Origin: an uncultured Bacteroidaceae bacterium
GTDB lineage: Bacteria; Bacteroidota; Bacteroidia; Bacteroidales; Bacteroidaceae
Direction of reading: 5' to 3'
NCBI GenBank assembly: GCA_905233285.1
Contig: CAJODY010000009.1
Coordinates: 1-64,000, forward strand
DNA: 64,000 bases
Below, one piece after another: positions 27,781 through 35,118 of this stretch (its first letter is position 1; each line of letters starts with the position of its first letter). The translations under genes and the position numbers were made by a program. The notes beneath the pieces are model-generated. The model was given only the letters and a program-made list of their open reading frames with translations, was not told the DNA's origin and searched no databases.

Positions 27781-28086
27781 TTATGCAACTTCGTAGAAAG
27801 TCTGCCCCACTCTATCGATGTGGTCACCTATCGGAGTGCCTTTCTTCGAATTATAGTCAATCAGATCTACAGAATAAAGCAAGTCGAGGTCATCTATCTT
27901 TGTTGAGATGTCCAACAACTGACGGTAGTCGATGCCTTTGCCAATCAGCGCAAGGTCAATATCAGAACCGGCACGATAATTCCCTTTCGACCTTGAGCCG
28001 AAAATCAGAACTTTCTCTATGTTCGCATATCTGCGGCACACCGCTTGCAGTTCCTTTATCACCATATCGCTAAGTCCGAACTTCAT
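27781..28086 (-). CDS. Minimal nucleotidyltransferase (MNT), orphan
   Basis: 101-residue protein of the HI0073/MntA type. The catalytic GSRSKGNYRAGSDIDLAL (G-S-x9-D-x-D) is intact near residues 30-47, with a third acidic residue in SVDLIDY. Family members are usually antitoxins that AMPylate a HEPN toxin encoded next door. No HEPN gene is adjacent: the gene upstream is a GNAT and downstream is a fimbrillin. It may therefore be an orphan, or act on a target elsewhere. It ends 16 nt before the fimbrillin ATG, so it may share that transcript. Confidence 0.85.
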   Translation of the reverse strand: MKFGLSDMVIKELQAVCRRYANIEKVLIFGSRSKGNYRAGSDIDLALIGKGIDYRQLLDISTKIDDLDLLYSVDLIDYNSKKGTPIGDHIDRVGQTFYEVA

Positions 28087-28134
28087 ACTATCTTATGTCT
28101 GCCTGTTCTGTCATATCTTTATCGTTTTCGTTAT

Positions 28135-28185
28135 GTCAAGTTACTTTATTGTTTCAACTAGTGACAAATTGTCACCGTTTCATTA
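28135..28185 (-). other. Short remnant resembling the bro 5' region
   Basis: On the minus strand GAAACGGTGACAATTTGTCAC is followed by TAGTTGAAA, closely matching bro codons for NETVTNCHQLK at about 29870-29900, but with stops. The core GTGACAATTTGTCAC is a perfect palindrome in both places. It may be a decayed bro fragment or a shared operator. Confidence 0.45.
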
Positions 28186-28186
28186 T

Positions 28187-28795
28187 TTATTTTTCTTCCT
28201 TTCTCAACTTTAGTAAATCGAAATACATCAGACGTGTTTCCAATCGAGCGTCAGTTGCAGTTTTTCCTATTGTGTAAGCCAATTCCTGTTCTTCTGTTGA
28301 GAAAAGGGGGCGAAAGCCATTCTTCTCATAGAATGCTACAACTCGTGGCTCATTTACTGCATCAACGATTACAAATCGACAGCCCGTTTTATTACTACTG
28401 GAGTAAAACCAACCCTTTACAAAATCAAGTGCTTCGCTACCTATTCCCTTTCCAGCAAACTCAACACCTACGCCTAATCGTCCAATGAGAACTCCAGGAT
28501 AACGTCTAAGTGGCTTTTCGTGATGAGTTAGACTCTTCATGTAGTCACGACGACTACGTGGTAGGTCATAAATGCGGATGCTATCGTTAGAAACAGTTAA
28601 TGCACAGACAATCTTTGCCGGATTGCTCTTCAAACGAAAGCAATATGTTTTACCCATCAGATAATATGCATAGCGAATAGCATCATTCCTAAAGAAGTCA
28701 TCAAGGTCGGCATTGCCACACTCCAAAGGCTGACAAGTGACAAGTATGTCCTCTGTCATTTCAAAGAATGCGCATTGTTCTGTTAAGAAAGCCAT
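28187..28795 (-). CDS. GNAT-family N-acetyltransferase (probable toxin)
   Basis: 202-residue GNAT with the acetyl-CoA loop VGVEFAGKGIGSEALDFVKGWF (R/Q-x-x-G-x-G/A variant) and the C-terminal FYEKNGFRPL motif. The N-terminal LECGNADLDDFF segment is the one seen in TacT/AtaT-like tRNA acetyltransferase toxins. It follows, by 21 nt, a 55-residue gene whose product resembles the small partner proteins of such acetyltransferases. I infer a toxin-antitoxin module acting on aminoacyl-tRNA. A plain metabolic acetyltransferase cannot be excluded. Confidence 0.82.
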   Translation of the reverse strand: MAFLTEQCAFFEMTEDILVTCQPLECGNADLDDFFRNDAIRYAYYLMGKTYCFRLKSNPAKIVCALTVSNDSIRIYDLPRSRRDYMKSLTHHEKPLRRYPGVLIGRLGVGVEFAGKGIGSEALDFVKGWFYSSSNKTGCRFVIVDAVNEPRVVAFYEKNGFRPLFSTEEQELAYTIGKTATDARLETRLMYFDLLKLRKEEK

Positions 28796-28816
28796 ATCTC
28801 TTACTTTATTCTTATA

Positions 28817-28984
28817 TTACAGCATTCCTGCTTTGTTAAGTATCTCACGTGCCATCTGGCAAAACGGATGTTGATCCCTATTCTTATCTTCCTTATAGTC
28901 ACGCTCAACTTCCTCTGCATGGCGAAGAAATTCGCGTGCTTCCTTGCCTTTCAAAGTGGGAATCGCCTTGATTGCTGTTGCCAT
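28817..28984 (-). CDS. Small antitoxin-like protein (55 aa) partner of GNAT
   Basis: This ORF is too short for the track. It begins MATAIKAIPTLKGKEAREFL and ends MAREILNKAGML. It is a charged helical protein with the AIK-x-IPTLxGxxA-x-F pattern I associate with small proteins preceding GNAT toxins in Bacteroidales. It lies 21 nt upstream of the GNAT gene in the same direction, the usual antitoxin-first order. It has no ribbon-helix-helix signature I can point to, so the DNA-binding role is unknown. Confidence 0.7.
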   Translation of the reverse strand: MATAIKAIPTLKGKEAREFLRHAEEVERDYKEDKNRDQHPFCQMAREILNKAGML

Positions 28985-29044
28985 ATTTTTCTCTCCTTTC
29001 TTTTTTATCTATAATGTATACTCCTCTGCTCCATGTTCCCCTTC

Positions 29045-29160
29045 TTCACTCTCAATGGTCAATGGTCAAATATCGTGCAAACCGAATGCAATCAAGCTCG
29101 CTTGAATTGCTGAGGTGCAGCCGATATTCGCAGCAAAGCCGCAATGTTCAATGGTTGTCG
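29045..29160. other. Gene-free spacer with CAATGGT heptamers
   Basis: About 250 nt between the small antitoxin gene and bro hold no convincing gene. CAATGGT-type 7-mers occur at 29050-29064 and 29143-29157. The 64-residue track ORF (29066-29260) is translation of the repeat element and is not supported. Confidence 0.5.
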
Positions 29161-29214
29161 GCTCCGAGCCTTTTCTTTTTTTCTTCTGTGTAGCCAAGTG
29201 GGGAGTCGAACCCC
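29160..29214 (-). repeat. Cassette boundary element, copy A
   Basis: Read on the minus strand: GGGGTTCGACTCCCC hairpin (T-arm-like loop TTCGACT), ACTTGGCTACACAG, an A-rich run, then the palindrome GGCTCGGAGCC. It shares about 50 nt with copy C at 31118-31170, with length changes only in the A-run. It lies directly after the bro stop codon. Confidence 0.85.
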
Positions 29215-29231
29215 AAAGGGCTTTGGTTATA

Positions 29232-30083
29232 TTATTTTTCTTCGTCCTCTTTGTTTTCAATGCTTTGAAAATAGTCTTTTGCGTTAAGTGGTGTTACTAC
29301 AGAACGTCCTATCTGTGCTTCAAGATTTGTTCTGGCTGCTTTTGCCACATGACCTCCACGCTTGGCTACATCTGCATTCTGATTATATCCCTTAGGATTC
29401 TCCACTTTTGAAATTTCTGTCGCAGAAGCTTCTGCTAATGAGTTCAACAACAATTCCACATTGGTCATATTGTCGCGCAAGCTTTCTTTGTGCAGTCCTT
29501 TCAATCGTTTATATTCTCTTGTTGTCTTTCCGCTCCATGTTGCAGTTATGATGTCAGTAAGTGATGCATACTGCTGTCCCTCTACTCCACCTCGTTTCCA
29601 TTCGTCTGTTAGAAGTTTGCGAACTTCGATGCTCTTCAACCGCTGGTTTATCCAACTTTCTGAATATCCCAAACGTCTGTAGTCGTTTACAGCCTGCTCT
29701 ATCGACAATTCTGGGTCTTGTAACTGGTCTATACGCTCTGCTGCTACGTGAGCAATCCACTGCTTTATTGGTTCTGCCTTGGGTGATGGTATCGATTGGA
29801 TGATACGGAAAAGCTGCTCCATATTGGCAACGTCAGTTAAACGCATCTTACCATCACCGGCCACCAATTTCAACTGGTGACAATTTGTCACCGTTTCGTT
29901 TCCCTCCTTAAGCAGTCGCTCTTTCAGTTTATTCCAATACTTTCTTGCTGTCTGATAGTCTTTACTTTCAACCAGTACCCCACAGACATCTACCACAGAG
30001 AAGTACCATTCCTGCTTTTCATCGTCCCAGACAACGCGCACGTTTCTGTTCTCGAATAGTTTTATGAGTTCTTTCTGACTCAT
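29232..30083 (-). CDS. BRO-N family protein (phage antirepressor type)
   Basis: 283 residues. The N-terminal Bro-N domain reads IKLFENRNVRVVWDDEKQEWYFSVVDVCGVL, then DVANMEQLFRIIQSIPSPKAEPIKQWIAHVA, the conserved region of BRO/antirepressor proteins. The C-terminal part (SIEVRKLLTDEWKRGGVEGQQYASLTDIIT) matches the DUF4065-free bacterial BRO proteins common in Bacteroidetes chromosomes. BRO proteins bind DNA and modulate phage or host repressors; the role here is unknown. It is placed alone between boundary elements A and B in the same direction as dinD. Codons for VTNCH form a perfect 17-bp palindrome. Confidence 0.85.
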   Translation of the reverse strand: MSQKELIKLFENRNVRVVWDDEKQEWYFSVVDVCGVLVESKDYQTARKYWNKLKERLLKEGNETVTNCHQLKLVAGDGKMRLTDVANMEQLFRIIQSIPSPKAEPIKQWIAHVAAERIDQLQDPELSIEQAVNDYRRLGYSESWINQRLKSIEVRKLLTDEWKRGGVEGQQYASLTDIITATWSGKTTREYKRLKGLHKESLRDNMTNVELLLNSLAEASATEISKVENPKGYNQNADVAKRGGHVAKAARTNLEAQIGRSVVTPLNAKDYFQSIENKEDEEK

Positions 30084-30096
30084 TATTTATATATTC

Positions 30097-30120
30097 GGCT
30101 CCGAGCCATTTTATTTTTTT
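30097..30120 (-). repeat. Cassette boundary element, copy B (partial)
   Basis: Minus strand: an A-rich run then GGCTCGGAGCC, 14 nt before the bro ATG. It lacks the T-arm-like hairpin found in copies A and C. The A-run abuts the dinD stop codon. Confidence 0.75.
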
Positions 30121-30973
30121 ATTTTGGCAATTTCTTGGTCTCCTTTTGCATCAGTTTCTCATCCTTTGCCACTTTACGTTCCACTTTCTTTATGTCCTCT
30201 GCTGGTGGAAGGTTCTCAGGTTTGATACCACGTTTTCCTAACATGCCACGTACACTTCGGTTATTCTGCACATGTTCAGCAGTAATATCAGCTTCACCAT
30301 AGAGGTCTTTCTGTTCAACATTATAGTTGGTCATCTCAGTTGCAAGATTTTTTGCTGCAATAGTCAGAGTAGGCAAATAATCAGCTAAAGCACCACTTTT
30401 AACACCCAATCTTTTCTTCATCTGCTCAGTAGTCAGACCGCCAAAGAGTGCACAATCCCCTTTTGAACGTATGCGCCCAAATCCTTTATCATCAACACCT
30501 CGTTCATATATATTACGGCTGAGTTGCTTCTCTGATGCGCGAAGACGTTCACGAGTGTTCAGACGCGCTATTTCGTTAAGTCGTTCCTCTATAAGTTCTG
30601 CCCTGCGAGTCTGTACTGCAAAATAGCTTTGAGCAAAAGCAATCTCTTCCTTCTTAGGATCTCCATTCTGAGCAATTAGATAACACGCATAACGGGTAAG
30701 CATGAAGTCTTGTACCTCACGTTGAGAACCACTACCTAATTGAACCATTTTCGTGACCTCACGAAAATGGTCATCAATACTGATTCCCAGCGTTTTACAA
30801 GCTTCCATTGCTCGACCTATCGCAACCACGAAATTCTCCCATCTTGCATATCCGAGAACTGTTTGCAGCTCACGGGCATACCACACTTCTATAGTGTTGC
30901 CATCCTCGTCTTTGACACCTTTCATGATGGCATCGAAAGACGATTTGTATTGCTGTATCTTCTGGATATCCAT
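30119..30973 (-). CDS. dinD: DNA damage-inducible protein D (DinD)
   Basis: 284 residues starting MDIQKIQQYKSSFDAI. WYARELQTVLGYARWENF is the N-terminal BRO/KilA-like domain of DinD, and DFMLTRYACYLIAQNGDPKKEEIAFAQSYFAVQTRRAE is the highly conserved core. In E. coli DinD is SOS-induced and disassembles RecA filaments. I do not see a clear SOS box upstream. The gene lies alone between boundary elements C and B, pointing the same way as bro. DinD homologues are scattered in accessory regions and are probably of phage origin. The lysine-rich tail (KKVERKVAKDEKLMQKETKKL) is basic. Confidence 0.93.
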   Translation of the reverse strand: MDIQKIQQYKSSFDAIMKGVKDEDGNTIEVWYARELQTVLGYARWENFVVAIGRAMEACKTLGISIDDHFREVTKMVQLGSGSQREVQDFMLTRYACYLIAQNGDPKKEEIAFAQSYFAVQTRRAELIEERLNEIARLNTRERLRASEKQLSRNIYERGVDDKGFGRIRSKGDCALFGGLTTEQMKKRLGVKSGALADYLPTLTIAAKNLATEMTNYNVEQKDLYGEADITAEHVQNNRSVRGMLGKRGIKPENLPPAEDIKKVERKVAKDEKLMQKETKKLPK

Positions 30974-30997
30974 TATCTATATATTATTTAAAGTTTA

Positions 30998-31112
30998 TTA
31001 CATCATACATCTTCTCTCCCCTACATCATACATCAGCCCTCATACATCATACATCCTCCTTCTTCCCTCTTCCTTCCCCTACTCTTACTTCTGACATCTG
31101 ACATCTGACATC
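30998..31112. repeat. Heptamer array NNNCMTC upstream of dinD
   Basis: 7-mers in largely unbroken phase: TTACATC, ATACATC, CTACATC, ATACATC, AGCCCTC, ATACATC, ATACATC, then pyrimidine-rich units, then TGACATC three times at 31092-31112. It fills the dinD leader up to boundary element C. Confidence 0.85.
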
Positions 31113-31117
31113 TTCCT

Positions 31118-31170
31118 GGCTCCGAGCCTTTTATTTTTTTTCTGTGTAGCCAAGTGGGGAGTCGAACCCC
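31118..31170 (-). repeat. Cassette boundary element, copy C, with tRNA T-arm-like hairpin
   Basis: Same block as copy A. Here the hairpin extends further: AGCCAGGTGGGG / CCCCACTTGGCT forms a 12-bp stem (one G-T pair) around TTCGACT, a T-loop-like sequence. The A-run and GGCTCGGAGCC follow. Confidence 0.85.
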
Positions 31171-31188
31171 ACCTGGCTTGATTAGTTT

Positions 31189-31211
31189 ATCCTAGGAATT
31201 TACCTAGGAAA
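31189..31211. terminator. Repeated CCTAGG hairpin after fimbrillin
   Basis: CCTAGGAATTTACCTAGG, two 6-bp palindromes 12 nt apart, lies just after the fimbrillin stop codon and could fold as one hairpin. No U-run, so a processing or terminator role is tentative. Confidence 0.4.
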
Positions 31212-31220
31212 TGTGTCGGA

Positions 31221-32228
31221 TTAGAATACAGGAACAGCTGTTGGGCCACCTTCTACCCAGTCGGTAACGGTTGGAGCAATTTCAATCTCGTGCAGATGGA
31301 AATTAATCTTGAATGTGTACTTCTTAGCCTGATCTACATTCTTATCAGCAGCTGTAGCAGGAGTATAAGTATAAGTGTAATTATTACCATCCAATGCGTA
31401 GGCAATAGTGAAGCTTGTGAAATCAGCTGTTTCATCATCATCATCAGGTACAATAAGGAGACCATCACCAACATAGACACCGTCACCCTCGCTGTCATAA
31501 GCAACTGTAGCAGGAGTCCAGTTAGGAACTTCTACATCAGCAGTAGAACCCAGAGAGCTCCATGCACCAGCAACAGCCTGGCTTTCGTCGTCATTAAAGT
31601 TTGTAAAGGTGATGGTGTAGGTTCCGTTATACTTAGCACCGTTAAGCGTGATGCTATTAAGAGTAATCTTGCCACCAGTAGTTGCGTCGTAAGCATCAAC
31701 CATGAAGCGAATCCATGCCTGAGCATGCTTGAAAGTCATGTCAACAGGATCGTCACCATTAAAAGACAATGTATTACCTGTCTTTGTAACTTGACCGTTA
31801 CCAATTGCATACATCAAGTCTTTCTGGGCTGTTTTGTTATCTGTCATAACCAATGCCCATGTAGCTGTTGTAGCTGTGGCATCCCAAGTCAAAGTCGGAG
31901 TTGCAGATGCCTGTAATTCACTATAAGCCCAGAAGTTGATGTATGTTGCAGAGAGCGGCCAGTACTTATCACCTTTCCATGTAGTTGATGCTTTGGTAAA
32001 AGTAGTAGGTTCAAAGAACTCTCTGGTGTTTGTAACATCATACGCAGTTACTACCATAGTGTTGGGGGTGAATGTTGTTCCATCTACAGCAGCACGTACA
32101 GGATTCTGAGCAACTGGAGAGAAGGAAATTTCGCGAGATTCCTGGGAACCTACGAATTCGTCAGACTCATTGGTGCAAGCTGTCATTGCGAGAGCTGCAA
32201 CCGGGATTAAATACAAATACTTTTTCAT
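31221..32228 (-). CDS. Fimbrillin (major-subunit-type) lipoprotein
   Basis: 335 residues. Lipoprotein signal MKKYLYLIPVAALAMTACTNESD (lipobox AMTAC). The EISFSPV...RAAVDGTTF region is the N-terminal part cleaved in FimA/Mfa1-like fimbrillins. KYWPLSATYINFWAYS, FKHAQAWIRFMVDAYDATTG and LNSITLNGAKYNGTY are typical of Bacteroidales fimbrillins, and the C-terminus (VTDWVEGGPTAVPVF) is the usual donor-strand end. The run DUF3575, DUF5119, fimbrillin upstream supports a fimbrial operon. A 174-nt T-rich spacer separates it from DUF5119 and may carry a promoter, but I see no clear TAnnTTTG there. Confidence 0.88.
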   Translation of the reverse strand: MKKYLYLIPVAALAMTACTNESDEFVGSQESREISFSPVAQNPVRAAVDGTTFTPNTMVVTAYDVTNTREFFEPTTFTKASTTWKGDKYWPLSATYINFWAYSELQASATPTLTWDATATTATWALVMTDNKTAQKDLMYAIGNGQVTKTGNTLSFNGDDPVDMTFKHAQAWIRFMVDAYDATTGGKITLNSITLNGAKYNGTYTITFTNFNDDESQAVAGAWSSLGSTADVEVPNWTPATVAYDSEGDGVYVGDGLLIVPDDDDETADFTSFTIAYALDGNNYTYTYTPATAADKNVDQAKKYTFKINFHLHEIEIAPTVTDWVEGGPTAVPVF

Positions 32229-32401
32229 AATGAAAAAAATTTAAAAGTTAATAATGAAGTTAATTAATAATGTTTGTTTTTGTTATTGGTTTTTTGTTTT
32301 GTTTTTTCTTTGGTTTTTGTTGTCGTTTTTGATGTTGTTTAGGATTTAAGGGTTAATAAAGTAAAGTAATTCTCTCTCATATATGTTTGGATTTATCCGT
32401 T
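32229..32401 (-). other. A-rich (minus strand) leader of fimbrillin
   Basis: 173 nt without a gene. The plus strand is T/G-rich (TTTTTGTT runs), so the transcript leader would be purine/A-rich and unstructured. TAACTTTT/TAACTTCA-like sequences near 32243-32262 are weak -7 candidates. Confidence 0.35.
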
Positions 32402-33391
32402 TTATCCGATTCCAACGTCACGTATTTCATCTGTCCACGGGTCAACAGTAGGAGCTATACCACCTTCGCCACCTGGGGTTGGGGTCGGTATGACTATAGG
32501 TTCGGTAATGAGGATATGATGCTCAGGATTGTTGAACTGGTCGGTAATGTCAACAGATACCCGGTGTTCCGTTCCTCCTGTATCCTTAATCAGGATGTGA
32601 AGGTAGCTGCGGCTCTCGCCTGGGAGCTTGCCAAAGGTATTAAAGACAGTATAGAGGCAGTTCTTCTTCGTGTTCACACCAACTTCGAAGCAGATGGTTG
32701 CAGGTTCGGTCGAAATCTCGCCGCGTCCAAAGAACGAACTGCGTGCCTGATTGGTTACGAATGCCTCACAACTCTGAATGTACTGAGTTCCTACTACTGT
32801 CTCTACCTCGAACGAGTAGGTCTGGACTATTGTGCTCTCAACAGCCTTGATGGTGATGGTCTGGCTCTCTCCTGTCCATTCAGGTATCTCAACGTCTTCA
32901 GCAGCTACGAGTAGGTGGTCGGGAGCGTAGATGACCGGCCCAGGAGGGTCTGTCTCGCCGGCACGGGTAAAGCCGCGCAGGATTTTCATCTTCGTGGCGG
33001 ATATATCGCTGGTGAAAGCCTCGATTGTGCTGATGTCACTTTCGCCTCGTATCTGTGTGTACTCTGTTCCCATAGAATATACCAACATGTGGTACTGACC
33101 AGGAGGAGTGAATATCTCGCCACCCGTAGCTTCCACGATAGTCGAATAGCTCAGTTTTTTGCTGCCCAAAGGATAGAAGAGCACCTTGTTATGTGTCGGA
33201 GCTGGGATGGTCTTTGCAATCTTAATGTCAACGTCGGATGCGATGCTGACGTCTATATCGAGGTCGAGCGCCAGATTGAGCACGAGTTCGAGGCTCAGAG
33301 TCTTGTCCATGTCGTAGAGCGGCATGCGTTCGCACGACGTGAAGGCTACGAGCAGAGCCACGAGTAATATGTTCATCAGCTTCTTCTTCAT
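32402..33391 (-). CDS. DUF5119 lipoprotein (fimbrial accessory/anchor)
   Basis: 329 residues. Lipobox in MKKKLMNILLVALLVAFTSCERMPLYD; CERxPLYD is the usual start of DUF5119 proteins. It resembles Mfa2/FimB-type accessory subunits that anchor and cap fimbriae. The middle has beta-rich repeats (EVGVNTKKNCLYTVFNTFGKLPGESRSYLHI). The C-terminus is glycine/proline-rich (TPTPGGEGGIAPTVDPWTDE). Its ATG overlaps the DUF3575 stop (ATGA), so the pair are translationally coupled. It probably serves as anchor for the downstream fimbrillin. Confidence 0.82.
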   Translation of the reverse strand: MKKKLMNILLVALLVAFTSCERMPLYDMDKTLSLELVLNLALDLDIDVSIASDVDIKIAKTIPAPTHNKVLFYPLGSKKLSYSTIVEATGGEIFTPPGQYHMLVYSMGTEYTQIRGESDISTIEAFTSDISATKMKILRGFTRAGETDPPGPVIYAPDHLLVAAEDVEIPEWTGESQTITIKAVESTIVQTYSFEVETVVGTQYIQSCEAFVTNQARSSFFGRGEISTEPATICFEVGVNTKKNCLYTVFNTFGKLPGESRSYLHILIKDTGGTEHRVSVDITDQFNNPEHHILITEPIVIPTPTPGGEGGIAPTVDPWTDEIRDVGIG

Positions 33392-34635
33392 CTGTACTCA
33401 GTTATGGTCTTTGTCCACTTGATTGGTATCACCAGAGCTATGCTGGCACGAAGCGGACCGAAATAGTTTACTTTCTTGCGGAAATACTTGTCGCGATATC
33501 CCTTTCCACCCTCGACGAATACGTCGTATCGCGTAGCCTTCGTATAGAGGTAGCCCACGCCAATCGAGAACTCGAGGTGCATCTTCTTTTTGAATATCGG
33601 CATAGCATACAGGTAATCGACACCACCCATGATGTAGGTTCCCTGATGACCCTTGTAGTTGCGCTCCAGGTCGTAGCGACCCACCATAGCAAACGCAGCT
33701 ACGGAGTGACCCAGCAGACGATACTGCTTGTTCTCCGCCCCACTCGCGTGTTTCTTGCCAAACCAATAGCGACCCTCGAGTGCGAGTCCGTCAATCTGGA
33801 AACAGTTCTTATGGTCGGAACTGCGGAAGAACCACACGTAGTACCAGTCGGCAGCAACGGACCAGCGGTTGCCGATGGGCAGTTCGAAGCCCACGTTGAG
33901 CAAAGGCAGCAACAGGTTGGTGCGGAAGTAGCCGAACTGCTTGGTCTGCTTCACCTTATATGGCATCGGCACGTGTTCCGTAGGCATCGTATCGACAAAC
34001 TCTTCCACTTTCTCTACTACAGGTTCGGGCTCGACAGGACGTACTATCATGTAGTCCACCTGGCAGTAGGCGCGGCGGAGATTCGGCAGGCAGTTTTCCA
34101 CGAGGTAACGGTAGTCCGTCGGATACATCTGCTTGATAGCCCACTCCTTTCCGTCGGGGGTACGATTACTGGCGATAATCTTGAGGAGTCCGTCGCGATG
34201 CGGAAGCTGCTCCTTGTTGGCTTTCTCCACGTACTCGGCAAATCCGTCCCAGTCCTCTGCCGTACTGCTGGCAGCAATCAGATCGCGAGGCAAAACGCTG
34301 CGACGCATGATGTAAGCCACAATGCTGTCCGTACGTTCACGCGACAGTTTATCATTGTTTTTATACAGTCCGTCGATAGAGCCGTATCCGTGTACACTCA
34401 TACTGAGAACGGTAGCGTTCGTATCCACCGTCAGGCGGTTCAGGATATTGTTCAGACTGTCCAACTGACGACGGTTTCCGTCGAATTCAGGATTTATCCT
34501 CGACTCACTTACAGGGAAGGAAATGCGTACCGAACCCCTCACCGTATCGCGCTCTACGCTTGTAACTGTCTGAGCACCGATAATCAAAGTACATAAAAAA
34601 GTCAACATGGCAAGTACAATTCTCATACCTGTCAT
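33388..34635 (-). CDS. DUF3575 outer-membrane protein (fimbrial locus)
   Basis: The track ORF begins at 34884, but the promoter element at 34755-34762 excludes that start. The signal peptide is MTGMRIVLAMLTFLCTLIIGAQ, so I take ATG 34635 (34626 also possible; 34719 would add a non-signal N-terminus). The N-terminal half has an OmpA-like periplasmic pattern (MSVHGYGSIDGLYKNNDKLSRERTDSIVAYI, then YPTDYRYLVENCLPNLRRAYCQVDYMIVRP). The C-terminal half is a DUF3575 beta-barrel (FGYFRTNLLLPLLNVGFELPIGNRWSVAADWYY, then GLALEGRYWFG). DUF3575 proteins precede DUF5119 in many Bacteroidales fimbrial operons and may form the peptidoglycan-linked outer-membrane base. Confidence 0.85.
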   Translation of the reverse strand: MTGMRIVLAMLTFLCTLIIGAQTVTSVERDTVRGSVRISFPVSESRINPEFDGNRRQLDSLNNILNRLTVDTNATVLSMSVHGYGSIDGLYKNNDKLSRERTDSIVAYIMRRSVLPRDLIAASSTAEDWDGFAEYVEKANKEQLPHRDGLLKIIASNRTPDGKEWAIKQMYPTDYRYLVENCLPNLRRAYCQVDYMIVRPVEPEPVVEKVEEFVDTMPTEHVPMPYKVKQTKQFGYFRTNLLLPLLNVGFELPIGNRWSVAADWYYVWFFRSSDHKNCFQIDGLALEGRYWFGKKHASGAENKQYRLLGHSVAAFAMVGRYDLERNYKGHQGTYIMGGVDYLYAMPIFKKKMHLEFSIGVGYLYTKATRYDVFVEGGKGYRDKYFRKKVNYFGPLRASIALVIPIKWTKTITEYR

Positions 34636-34754
34636 GTTGCCACACGCGAAAGAGCCTGCACCTTGCAGGCACCCCTTGTAGAATGTGGTTATGTAATGTA
34701 CTTTCTTAGGTGAAATCATTATAGTTAATACTATCCTGACGTTCGAATTCGACG

Positions 34755-34762
34755 CAAAGATA
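34755..34762 (-). promoter_or_regulatory. Promoter -7 element (TATCTTTG) for fimbrial operon
   Basis: TATCTTTG on the minus strand matches TAnnTTTG. It lies 120 nt before ATG 34635. Confidence 0.6.
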
Positions 34763-34863
34763 CAACTTTCTGCGCATATACGTACATATTTTACTATAAA
34801 AGTGCCGTTTTTAACATTTCCGACTCCTTTCTTACCAACTTTATTCCCTTTTAATGTCTTCCA

Positions 34864-34920
34864 TAGGGTGCCACAAATCGACATATCGACATGACGACAT
34901 CTCGAAAAAATGGCGCCCTA
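34864..34920. repeat. Inverted-repeat element with CGACATNN octamers
   Basis: Arms TAGGGTGCCA and TGGCGCCCTA (9 of 10 pairing) flank CGACATAT, CGACATGA, CGACATCT and a CGAAAAAA run, in exact 8-nt phase. The same plan recurs at 63294-63337. Confidence 0.75.
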
Positions 34921-34976
34921 AAATAAATTTTCTCTCCCGCAGATTTTCTTTCTCACGCGCCTGCAGCAAGAAAAAA

Positions 34977-35060
34977 TCGCGAGGGGATTTTTAATAATCG
35001 CGTCGGGATTAATAAAAATAACGTCGGGATTTTTATTAATCCCTATGGGATTTTTTCTTA
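34977..35060. repeat. Four 21-bp tandem repeats (GGGATT...TAAAAA)
   Basis: Four units of exactly 21 nt starting at 34977, 34998, 35019 and 35040, each with CG(T/A)CGGGATTTTTAATAA-like content. They lie in the 410-nt divergent region between the fimbrial operon and the porin gene, which otherwise holds no gene. Confidence 0.85.
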
Positions 35061-35118
35061 TGACTAAGACGTGAAAACCTCAAAGCATAGGAGCAAAATT
35101 AAAATAACTGAGGAAATA

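Noticed and set aside
29066-29260. 64-residue ORF (GSTPHLATQKKK...)
   Set aside because: It covers boundary element copy A; the protein is a reading of the hairpin and A-run, not a supported gene.
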